Shown here: one piece after another, positions 1 to 4,825 of the stretch
How positions within the stretch are numbered: position 1 is the stretch's first letter
Layout: each line of letters opens with the position of its first letter
NCBI GenBank assembly: GCA_023246885.1
Contig: JAHFHN010000025.1
Span: 1 to 8,957 of the forward strand
Source of the DNA: Microcaldota archaeon
Lineage (GTDB): Archaea > Micrarchaeota > Micrarchaeia > Norongarragalinales > UBA8480
Length of the DNA stretch: 8,957 nt
Reading direction: 5' to 3'
The notes under the pieces: model-generated
Told to the model about the DNA's origin: nothing
Databases searched by the model: none
What the model saw: only the letters and a program-made list of their open reading frames with translations
Position numbers and translations under genes: made by a program

Positions 1-34
1 CGTAAGAAACGTTAAGAAAAGCTAAACACTCGTG

Positions 35-44
35 ATTTTAAACT
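35..44 (+). promoter_or_regulatory. Possible TATA box for tRNA-Asn
   Basis: An AT-rich stretch with the core TTTTAAAC at 36-43 lies about 37 bases before the mature 5' end of the tRNA. Allowing about 25 bases from TATA box to transcription start leaves a short pre-tRNA leader, which is normal in archaea. A second AT-rich patch (TTTTAAAT, 69-76) directly abuts the tRNA and is too close to be its TATA box. This is a position and composition argument only. Nothing else is visible in 1-76. Confidence 0.3.
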
Positions 45-76
45 ATTTCAAACACAATCTATTTCCCGTTTTAAAT

Positions 77-148
77 GCCCTGGTAGCTCAGAGGTAGAGC
101 GCCTGGCTGTTAACCAGGAAGTCGAAAGTTCGATTCTTTCCCAGGGCG
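77..148 (+). tRNA. trnN: tRNA-Asn (anticodon GTT)
   Basis: A complete cloverleaf of 72 nt can be read directly. The acceptor stem GCCCTGG (77-83) pairs with CCAGGGC (141-147). The D stem is GCTC/GAGC (86-89/97-100) with the GG pair in its loop, and the anticodon stem is CCTGG/CCAGG (102-106/114-118). The anticodon loop CTGTTAA carries GTT at 109-111, which decodes Asn codons AAC and AAU. The variable loop is five bases, and the T stem GAAAG/CTTTC encloses the loop TTCGATT. The discriminator base is G148, as expected for Asn. CCA is not encoded, so it must be added after transcription. There is no intron. No T-run follows directly, so the primary transcript may extend toward the T7 run at 236-242. 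Confidence 0.97.
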
Positions 149-188
149 TAAAAAGTAGCCAATAGGAGTAATAGTGTAACAAGTGCTT

Positions 189-242
189 GTGCCGCCTAGT
201 TATTGTAGGAATAAGTTAACTTTCGATCGGCGCCGTTTTTTT
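189..242 (+). ncRNA. Possible structured RNA or 3' trailer after tRNA-Asn
   Basis: Between the tRNA and the converging gene lies a segment that can fold on the plus strand. GTGCCG (189-194) pairs with CGGCGC (228-233) with one G-U pair. Directly stacked on it, CCTA (195-198) pairs with TAGG (206-209) around the loop GTTATTG. The 10-base palindrome AAGTTAACTT (213-222) lies in the remaining arm. The fold is followed by seven Ts. It could be a small RNA cotranscribed with the tRNA, or just a processed trailer with its terminator. I see no C/D or H/ACA box motifs and no convincing small reading frame. The fold was found by eye, without an energy calculation or comparative support. Confidence 0.25.
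228..242 (+). terminator. T-tract terminator for the tRNA-Asn transcript
   Basis: The palindrome CGGCGCCG (228-235) is followed by seven Ts (236-242) on the plus strand. Archaeal termination depends mainly on such T-tracts. The minus-strand gene ending at 243 would read this stretch as As, so the signal fits a plus-strand transcript, most simply the one carrying tRNA-Asn. Confidence 0.5.
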
Positions 243-872
243 CTATTTAGTTTGGGCTGTACTTCTGATTGCTGCTTCTAATATTCCGATTTTATATCCT
301 GCGTCTTTTAGTAGCTTTTTTAGTCTCTTTGCTCTTTTTTCTGAAGGGGGTTCGGGATCAGTTAATTCTAATTGATAATCTCCGGCGTGGTGTTCAAGTG
401 CGCCAATTGCGTTTTTTAAAACGCTTTTAGCCGCTTTGTTTAATTCTCCCGTTTGAATTGCAGTGTGAAGTGCCGCGTATCTTCTTCTGTTGGTTTTATC
501 TCCTAGATTTTGGGCATGAAAACTTTTGGCTTCTTCGAGAGCTTTAACTACTTCCGCATGTAATGGCGGCGTAATAACTCGGTTAACTGTGCGCATTAAA
601 TGGTTAAGGGCTTCTTGACCTGAAGCGTGTTTAGCAATCTCAGTTGCTTTGGCTAAATGTGGTTTCATTCGTTCAACCGTAGTTGCTTTAAACAAATCGC
701 CAAGCGCTGTCAAATGTTCATTGGTAATTTTACCTTTTTTATGCGCAGTATGAAGTGCAACTTGTAAATCTGGATGAAGCCAGCCATATCGCTGCATCCC
801 AATTTCTTTCAAATGGCGTTCTGCAGTAGCTCTCAGTGCCCCACGATCCATTTTTCTTTCATTTACTGACAT
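243..872 (-). CDS. Unrecognised helical protein with internal repeat
   Basis: I do not recognise a family for this 209-residue protein. It is predicted to be almost entirely helical, rich in Ala, Lys, His and Leu, without cysteines, signal peptide or membrane segment, so it is probably cytoplasmic. The element ALHTA occurs at residues 39-43 and again at 134-138. Each copy is followed by a Gly-containing turn and a second amphipathic helix, which suggests an internally duplicated helical-hairpin domain. The C-terminus (about 177-193) is strongly basic. The gene starts 31 bases after the superoxide dismutase stop codon on the same strand, so the two are probably cotranscribed. AGGT at about 11 bases upstream is a weak ribosome binding site for the ATG at 872, and an in-frame ATG at codon 8 is an alternative start. 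A role linked to oxidative stress is suggested only by position. Confidence 0.75.
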   Translation of the reverse strand: MSVNERKMDRGALRATAERHLKEIGMQRYGWLHPDLQVALHTAHKKGKITNEHLTALGDLFKATTVERMKPHLAKATEIAKHASGQEALNHLMRTVNRVITPPLHAEVVKALEEAKSFHAQNLGDKTNRRRYAALHTAIQTGELNKAAKSVLKNAIGALEHHAGDYQLELTDPEPPSEKRAKRLKKLLKDAGYKIGILEAAIRSTAQTK

Positions 873-903
873 AAAAACAATTTACCTAACGACCTTTTTA
901 AAA

Positions 904-1509
904 TTATAGGCTGTCTTTTTTGTGTTTTGTTAATTCTAGTTTTTCAACTAGTTTGTTTAGGTAGTCCCAATCGACTACTTTCCAAAACGCTTCAATGTAC
1001 GCTTTTCGTTGTGTTTTGTAGTCAATGAAATACGCGTGTTCATAAACGTCAAGCACGAGGATTGGCGTGCAGTTCCATATCCCTTGTGTGTGATAATCTG
1101 AAGAGTATATGTGTAATTTGTGGTCATCCCAGTTAAAACAAAGTACAACCCACCCGCGTGCGGCTATTCCAGCTGCTTTAAAGTACTTTTCAAATTGTTC
1201 AAAAGAGCCAAAGTCTGTTTTGATAAGTTCCATGAGTTTTCCAGATGGTTGGCCGTTGCCGCCCATATTTTCGAAGTAACCTTCATGTAGTTTAATAGCA
1301 TTAGTTGCAAAGGCTTCTTCCCTACGTAATTCGCCGTATTCGCTGTAAGTTCCATTTGCTTGGCTTACATCCGTTGTTTTCATTTTCTCTTCAATTTCAT
1401 TTAACTTCTTTACATATCCTGCGTAGAGAACTGAATGGTGGTCGCCTATTTGTGCTTCGCTGAAACCCGGCAAAATTTTGTACTTTAATGGTTTAACTTC
1501 ATGTGCCAT
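904..1509 (-). CDS. sod: Superoxide dismutase, Fe/Mn family (divergent)
   Basis: This cytoplasmic enzyme converts superoxide to hydrogen peroxide and oxygen. Its 201 residues match the family length. The four metal ligands can be placed: H24 (in GDHHSVLYAGY), H75 (in KLHEGYFENMGG), D154 and H158 (in LDVYEHAYF). Y32 sits eight residues after H24, the spacing of the substrate-gateway tyrosine in classical enzymes. Two departures from the bacterial pattern are visible. The usual Trp of DxWEHAYY is Y156, and the usual second-shell His four residues after the first ligand is L28. I cannot decide between iron and manganese, and H140 or Q142 may supply the metal-water hydrogen bond. The gene heads a likely two-gene unit with the helical protein behind it and is divergent from the alpha/beta hydrolase. 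A GGGGTG stretch 12 bases before the ATG may act as the ribosome binding site. Confidence 0.95.
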   Translation of the reverse strand: MAHEVKPLKYKILPGFSEAQIGDHHSVLYAGYVKKLNEIEEKMKTTDVSQANGTYSEYGELRREEAFATNAIKLHEGYFENMGGNGQPSGKLMELIKTDFGSFEQFEKYFKAAGIAARGWVVLCFNWDDHKLHIYSSDYHTQGIWNCTPILVLDVYEHAYFIDYKTQRKAYIEAFWKVVDWDYLNKLVEKLELTKHKKDSL

Positions 1510-1582
1510 AATTTTCTAAAACACCCCTATTTGTATAGTAGTATATGTTATGTGCTTAAGGTAAAAAGAGTTGCGCTTCATA
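1510..1582. promoter_or_regulatory. Divergent promoter region, sod / alpha-beta hydrolase
   Basis: This 73-base gap separates two head-to-head genes. GTATATG (1541-1547) lies about 25 bases before position 1570 and could drive the plus-strand gene with a leader of about a dozen bases. On the minus strand, CTATACAAAT (read from 1539 down to 1530) lies about 25 bases before the sod start. The elements are offset rather than shared. No clear operator was seen. Confidence 0.35.
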
Positions 1583-2338
1583 ATGATTAGCATGGAAAAA
1601 CTCTTTTTTAATTCGCGTGGACTAAAACTCTGCGGTGTGCTTGAAGTTGCGAATCCAAAAAGCAAAGACGTTGTAGTAATGGTTCATGGTTTTTCAAGTG
1701 GAAAAGACGCGGACACTTGTGTTAAGTTAAGCCAGGGCCTTGCTAAAAAAGGAAAAAATAGTTTTCGTTTTGATTTAGCAGGAAATTACGAGTCTGAAGG
1801 CAAATTTGAAGAGCAAACCGTTTCAACTATGGTGCAAGATACACTTGCAGCTATAAGCTTTTTACAGACAAAAGGCTTTACAAAATTTTCAATTATGGGA
1901 TCGAGCTGTGGTGGTTTAGTTGCTATGCTAGTTGCATTGCAAGTCAAACTCGACAAATTAGCTCTCATTGCGCCAGTTTCGAATTATATACTACAGCGTA
2001 CGCGCAAGTACGGCGAAGCTGCAATCGCTGAATGGAAGCAAAAAGGTTACAATTTCTACAACGCTGGCAAGCGCCGTCTTCTACGTGTTAATTATTCTTT
2101 TTTTGAAGATTTAGTACAGTATAAAGACCTCTATAAGCGAGTTGAGAAAATAGCTTGTCCAGTGCTTATTTTGCATGGGGATAAAGACGAAGACGTGGCG
2201 CTAAGTGATAGTGAAGAACTTGTAAAGCACTTGCAACAAGGCGAACTAATTGTAGTTCATGGAGCTGACCACAAATTAAAGGTAAACGGCAACCGAGATA
2301 AGCCAATCAAACAAATAGTTGAATTCTTAGCTAATTGA
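1583..2338 (+). CDS. Alpha/beta hydrolase (serine esterase/lipase type)
   Basis: A 251-residue soluble hydrolase, probably an esterase or acyl hydrolase of unknown substrate. Numbering is from the ATG at 1583. The HGF oxyanion motif (35-37) ends strand 3. The nucleophile elbow GSSCG carries Ser108. Asp202 in HGDKDEDV and His230 in HGADHK complete the catalytic triad in the expected order. The segment RFDLAGNYESEGKFEE resembles the RFDxRGxGxSEG stretch of the Hydrolase_4 / peptidase S9-like branch. A short lid (about 135-170) is rich in Lys, Arg and Tyr. There is no signal peptide. Possible starts are TTG 1571, ATG 1583 and ATG 1592. The family usually begins close to the MEKLFF of the third, so 1592 is also reasonable. 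No good ribosome binding site distinguishes them. The gene stands alone, divergent from sod. Confidence 0.9.
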   Translation: MISMEKLFFNSRGLKLCGVLEVANPKSKDVVVMVHGFSSGKDADTCVKLSQGLAKKGKNSFRFDLAGNYESEGKFEEQTVSTMVQDTLAAISFLQTKGFTKFSIMGSSCGGLVAMLVALQVKLDKLALIAPVSNYILQRTRKYGEAAIAEWKQKGYNFYNAGKRRLLRVNYSFFEDLVQYKDLYKRVEKIACPVLILHGDKDEDVALSDSEELVKHLQQGELIVVHGADHKLKVNGNRDKPIKQIVEFLAN

Positions 2339-2459
2339 CCCCCCTGGATTACTTTATATGTTGAGATGCGAGTGGAGAATTACTGGCAGCTCTTTAGCTA
2401 TTTGTCTCTTTTTTCCGCGGTATTGGTTTAATTACTCAGCGTACTTTCAATCAAATAAC

Positions 2460-2477
2460 AAATATCGGAAGATATTT
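2460..2477. promoter_or_regulatory. Inverted repeat overlapping the vapBC TATA region
   Basis: AAATATC-GGAA-GATATTT is a perfect 7-bp inverted repeat with a 4-base spacer. Its right arm merges into the AT-rich element GATATTTAT (2471-2479), which lies about 23-25 bases before the antitoxin ATG and is the probable TATA box. Ribbon-helix-helix antitoxins bind such short inverted repeats as dimers and repress their own promoter, so this is a plausible operator. Binding here is inferred, not shown. Confidence 0.45.
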
Positions 2478-2487
2478 ATCTATGGAG

Positions 2488-2499
2488 ATAGCTAGCTAT
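2488..2499. promoter_or_regulatory. 12-bp palindrome at the vapB start codon
   Basis: ATAGCTAGCTAT is a perfect palindrome whose last two bases are the A and T of the antitoxin start codon. If transcription starts at or next to the ATG, as the TATA spacing suggests, a repressor bound here would cover the transcription start. It is a second candidate operator for the antitoxin. It could also be a chance palindrome. Confidence 0.4.
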
Positions 2500-2779
2500 G
2501 GTCATGGGAGATGTTTTAATTTCTCTAGATGATAAAACGGAAAAAATGCTGCGCAAGTTAGCTAAGGAGCGGTACGGGGGTAAGAAGGGCTCGCTTAGCG
2601 AAGCGGTTACTGGTGCAATAGTTGATTCTTATGAAAATTCAGTGAAAAAGCGCCGAGAAGCAGTTGCTGAACTTGTCCGAATTATGAAAAAGGGCATCGA
2701 TTTGGGTTTGAAAGGTGATGAAAAACCATATGAAAGAAGGTCAGACCTCTATAAGTCAAGATTCAAAAGTTTTGATTGA
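2498..2779 (+). CDS. vapB: Antitoxin, ribbon-helix-helix (VapB type)
   Basis: A 93-residue antitoxin expected to bind DNA as a dimer and to neutralise the PIN toxin encoded next to it. A short beta strand (DVLISLDDK, residues 5-13) precedes helix A (about 15-27) and helix B starting at SLSEAV (32-37), the standard ribbon-helix-helix layout. The long charged tail (47-93) ends in RRSDLYKSR, the type of C-terminal motif that usually contacts the toxin active site. The ATG at 2498 is preceded by GGAGA nine bases upstream and by a TATA-like element about 24 bases upstream, so initiation may be leaderless. The ATG at codon 3 is an alternative. The 3' end overlaps the toxin gene by about 50 bases. 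Two inverted repeats upstream suggest autorepression. Confidence 0.85.
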   Translation: MVMGDVLISLDDKTEKMLRKLAKERYGGKKGSLSEAVTGAIVDSYENSVKKRREAVAELVRIMKKGIDLGLKGDEKPYERRSDLYKSRFKSFD

Positions 2780-3176
2780 CACAAACGTACTAGTATACGC
2801 CGTTGAGTTGAAATCAAATCAAAATGCAGCTGCGCTTTCAGTTATTGAAAAACACTGTACAGCTGGCACTTGCGTTGTAAGTTCTCAGAATCTAGCTGAA
2901 TTTATGAATGTAGTTGATGAAAAAAACAAGCTTGGCTTTGAAGAAGCGCGTGTTTTCATACGTAAACTAGCCGACAGCTCTATAATTTTAACCTATACTG
3001 GAGATGATGTTCTCCGTGCAAGCCAAATTCGGGAAAGTTATTCAATTCCATTTTTTGACGCTTTGCTAGTAGCAACAATGGAAAGGGAGAACATTCATAC
3101 GGTTGTTACTGAAAACGTCCGTGACTTCAAGAAAGTTCCATGGCTTAATGTGTTAAGCCCGTTTTTGAAAAAATAA
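2730..3176 (+). CDS. vapC: PIN-domain ribonuclease toxin (VapC type)
   Basis: A PIN-domain, probably magnesium-dependent RNase of 148 residues. VapC toxins usually cut tRNA or rRNA to stop growth, but the target here is unknown. The acidic active-site residues are all present: D17 in LIDTNVLVYA, E57 in NLAEF, D110 in FFDALL, and D132 in the TENVRDF motif near the C-terminus. The chosen ATG at 2730 has GGTGA (2714-2718) 11 bases before it. In-frame GTG 2715 and ATG 2718 lie upstream, while a TTG at 2774-2776 would give a protein starting MIDTN, closer to many family members. With the chosen start the gene overlaps the antitoxin by 50 bases in another frame, so translation is probably coupled. 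A T-rich stretch follows the stop codon. Confidence 0.88.
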   Translation: MKEGQTSISQDSKVLIDTNVLVYAVELKSNQNAAALSVIEKHCTAGTCVVSSQNLAEFMNVVDEKNKLGFEEARVFIRKLADSSIILTYTGDDVLRASQIRESYSIPFFDALLVATMERENIHTVVTENVRDFKKVPWLNVLSPFLKK

Positions 3177-3182
3177 CTGAGA

Positions 3183-3199
3183 TTTTTCTATTTATTTAG
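3183..3199 (+). terminator. T-rich terminator after vapBC
   Basis: TTTTTCTATTTATTT begins seven bases after the toxin stop codon on the plus strand, without a hairpin. This is a typical archaeal T-tract end. On the minus strand the same stretch is A-rich, so it does not serve the converging Nudix gene. Confidence 0.5.
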
Positions 3200-3202
3200 T
3201 TG

Positions 3203-3652
3203 TTATGTCTTTTCCATTCTTTCTAAGATTTCAAATGCGGTTAGTGCAATTGCTTTAACGTCGGCTGGAACTTCTTTGCTGTTTAGTTCCTCTTTTGTGA
3301 ACCACTTATAATCAGTTAATTCTTTTTCGTTTTGGTTGACTTCCTTGGTTTTGCTCCTTGCCAAATAAAAGAGGCAGCAGTGGTCGTGATCGCCTACGTT
3401 GTGAAGGTTTACGTGAAATGGAGTTGCGAGTTTGCGTTTCATTGCACCGCAAAATTGCGTTTTGTCTGTTTCAATTAGTTCTATTTCTAGCCCAACTTCT
3501 TCGCGTGCTTCTCGTTTAACCGCGTCGTCTGGCAATTCATCTTCTTCAATGTGCCCGCCAACCGGAAGCCACAGTTTTAATTTCTTGTGATGAATGAGCA
3601 ACACTTTTTCATCATTAAAAATGTAAGCGCCTACGACGATGTGGTTTTTCAT
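3203..3652 (-). CDS. Nudix hydrolase
   Basis: A 149-residue Nudix-fold enzyme that should hydrolyse a nucleoside diphosphate linked to another group, with Mg2+ or Mn2+. The Nudix box is perfect: G33, then E39, then REAREEVGL at 47-55, fitting GX5EX7REUXEEXGU. The preceding LWLPVGGH supports a standard Nudix beta strand. The protein contains a histidine/cysteine-rich stretch (HVNLHNVGDHDHCCLF, about 79-94). The substrate cannot be told from the motif: nucleotide sanitation, a sugar nucleotide or another diphosphate are all possible. The ATG is only five bases after the stop codon of the upstream gene on the same strand. There is no separate ribosome binding site, so the two genes are almost certainly one transcription unit, and translation may depend on the upstream gene. 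I see no close similarity to the second Nudix gene at 6205 beyond the box. Confidence 0.92.
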   Translation of the reverse strand: MKNHIVVGAYIFNDEKVLLIHHKKLKLWLPVGGHIEEDELPDDAVKREAREEVGLEIELIETDKTQFCGAMKRKLATPFHVNLHNVGDHDHCCLFYLARSKTKEVNQNEKELTDYKWFTKEELNSKEVPADVKAIALTAFEILERMEKT

Positions 3653-3657
3653 TTGTT

Positions 3658-4245
3658 TTAATCAAGTGGCACGCGTCTACGCGGGTGAACCCTTCGCTTA
3701 ACTGTGCTGCTTATCATTGGATTAGGGTCTTCAAATTCAAATCCATGTAGTCTGGCTAGAAGGGCCTTTCTTTTCCTTCCCGCTTCTTCGATTTCTCCCC
3801 GGTAACTTCGTTCAAAGCTATCTAGCGTAATCTCAACACCTTCTTCAGCTGCTGCGTCTGCGTAGAGGCTTATATCTTGTATTCGCTGGGGTGTGTGCAT
3901 TTCATGTAGTATGTGAATAAGGTTTGCGCGTAAGTGTTCCATATTTGGTCGAGTTAGCTTCTTTTGTGTGTAATATTGATCCACGCGTTCTAATAGCTGT
4001 GCAACTCGAACTGCATGTTTACTAGCGTGGTCAAAATAATCTGGTAGGCTTTCCCTTTCTCTTTTCCTTGCTTCGAACATGGCGTGCGGTGGTTTTCTGC
4101 CGAATCGCCAAGTAGGGTCACGCTTCTTGTTTTCATAAGTATAAACTTCATGCCCATCGCGCTTTAAGTCGCTCAATAAGGCGTTATATTCGCGCTTGAG
4201 TCCGAATTCAGTTTTAACATCAGAAATAATTTTACGAATTGGCAT
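3658..4245 (-). CDS. Unrecognised charged helical protein
   Basis: I do not recognise this 195-residue protein. It has no cysteines, signal peptide or membrane segment. It is strongly charged, with long predicted helices: MPIRKIISDVKTEFGL at the N-terminus, a middle segment rich in His and Arg (DHASKHAVRVAQLLERVDQ), and HILHEMHTPQRIQDIS further on. The tail RRVHPRRRVPLD is very basic. This would suit nucleic-acid or ribosome binding, but that is only inference from charge. The start at ATG 4245 is well supported by AGGTGA five bases upstream. An in-frame GTG three codons earlier is part of that ribosome binding site. The gene lies 66 bases behind the peroxiredoxin and 5 bases before the Nudix gene, so it may be functionally tied to the Nudix enzyme. 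Confidence 0.75.
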   Translation of the reverse strand: MPIRKIISDVKTEFGLKREYNALLSDLKRDGHEVYTYENKKRDPTWRFGRKPPHAMFEARKRERESLPDYFDHASKHAVRVAQLLERVDQYYTQKKLTRPNMEHLRANLIHILHEMHTPQRIQDISLYADAAAEEGVEITLDSFERSYRGEIEEAGRKRKALLARLHGFEFEDPNPMISSTVKRRVHPRRRVPLD

Positions 4246-4246
4246 A

Positions 4247-4252
4247 AGTTTC
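4247..4252 (-). promoter_or_regulatory. Ribosome binding site deciding the start at 4245
   Basis: On the minus strand AGGTGA lies about five bases before the ATG at 4245, a near-ideal archaeal Shine-Dalgarno sequence. It overlaps an in-frame GTG, which makes the longer reading (starting MKLM) unlikely. Confidence 0.7.
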
Positions 4253-4311
4253 ACCTAATTTATATTTTCCGTGAAGTAATAAAGGTTGCGGCTACTTTGC
4301 CACATCCTATT

Positions 4312-4770
4312 TTATTCGCCCAAATTTTCTATAATTTGCTGTGCGTGGTTTGCAGTATCTACTTTTCCAATCACTTTTACGATAGTTCCAGTGCCATCAA
4401 TGATGAACGTTGTTCGCAAGATGCCTTGCATTATTTTGCCGTAAAGGCTTTTCTCGCCCCATGTGCCAAAGGCGTTGATTACTTTTCTGTCAGTATCTGC
4501 AAGAAGAGGAAATGGCAGGTTATACTTCTTTGCAAACGCAGCGTGACTTTCCTCATTATCTCCGCTTACGCCAAGCACAACTATGCCGCGCTTCTTGAGT
4601 TCAGCCCAGTTATCGCGTATGCTGCACGCTTCTTTTGTGCAACCTGGCGTGTCATCTTTCGGGTAGAAGTAAACGACAACTGTTTTGCCGCGGTAGTCAG
4701 CTAAACGGTGAAGTTTGCCATTCTGGTCTTTTAATTCAAAATCCGGTGCTTTGTCTCCTTCTTTTAACAT
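4312..4770 (-). CDS. bcp: Peroxiredoxin, Bcp/PrxQ type
   Basis: A 152-residue thiol peroxidase that reduces hydrogen peroxide and organic hydroperoxides in the cytoplasm, normally with thioredoxin-like reductants. The active-site signature PKDDTPGCTKEAC gives the PxxxTxxC motif with peroxidatic Cys44 and a resolving Cys49 five residues later, the hallmark of the atypical two-Cys PrxQ branch. R119 in GILRTTFIID is the conserved active-site arginine. Length and the N-terminus MLKEGDKAPDFEL are typical. The ATG at 4770 was chosen over the GTG at 4791 because it matches the family start and lies 28 bases from a TATATAT core, which predicts a leaderless message. It is divergent from the secreted cysteine-rich protein. 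Together with the superoxide dismutase it would complete removal of superoxide and peroxide. Confidence 0.96.
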   Translation of the reverse strand: MLKEGDKAPDFELKDQNGKLHRLADYRGKTVVVYFYPKDDTPGCTKEACSIRDNWAELKKRGIVVLGVSGDNEESHAAFAKKYNLPFPLLADTDRKVINAFGTWGEKSLYGKIMQGILRTTFIIDGTGTIVKVIGKVDTANHAQQIIENLGE

Positions 4771-4792
4771 ATTCAATTCTTGAGAAGGCACG

Positions 4793-4803
4793 ATTATATA
4801 TGG
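4793..4803. promoter_or_regulatory. Shared bidirectional TATA box, bcp / secreted protein
   Basis: TATATAT at 4795-4801 is centred on 4798. The bcp ATG begins at 4770 on the minus strand and the secreted-protein ATG at 4826 on the plus strand, each exactly 28 bases from the centre. Archaeal TATA boxes sit about 25-27 bases before the transcription start, so both messages would be leaderless and one symmetric TBP site could serve both. No other TATA candidate is visible in the 55-base gap. Confidence 0.6.
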
Positions 4804-4825
4804 CTACTGCAAAATATGTTTTATT

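Noticed and set aside
228..235. CGGCGCCG as a simple rho-independent hairpin
   Set aside because: As a strict palindrome it leaves no room for a loop. The T7 run, or the longer-range pairing with 189-194, is the more plausible signal.
1571..1582. TTG start adding four codons to the alpha/beta hydrolase
   Set aside because: TTG is a rare start, and two ATG codons follow within 21 bases, nearer to the usual family N-terminus. The TATA spacing slightly favours it, so it is not fully excluded.
2358..2497. Short plus-strand frame beginning with ATG after a TTTATATG element in the gap before vapB
   Set aside because: The TATA-like element overlaps the ATG itself, there is no ribosome binding site, and the predicted peptide is of random composition. 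I see only a T-rich stretch at about 2404-2416 that may end the hydrolase transcript.
4297..4704. 135-codon plus-strand open frame opposite the peroxiredoxin gene
   Set aside because: The opposite strand encodes a full, motif-perfect PrxQ protein. The antisense product has no recognisable domain and no initiation signal.
4771..4791. GTG start adding seven residues to the peroxiredoxin
   Set aside because: The family normally begins at the MLKxGDKAPDF position, and the TATA spacing predicts transcription starting at about 4771, after the GTG.
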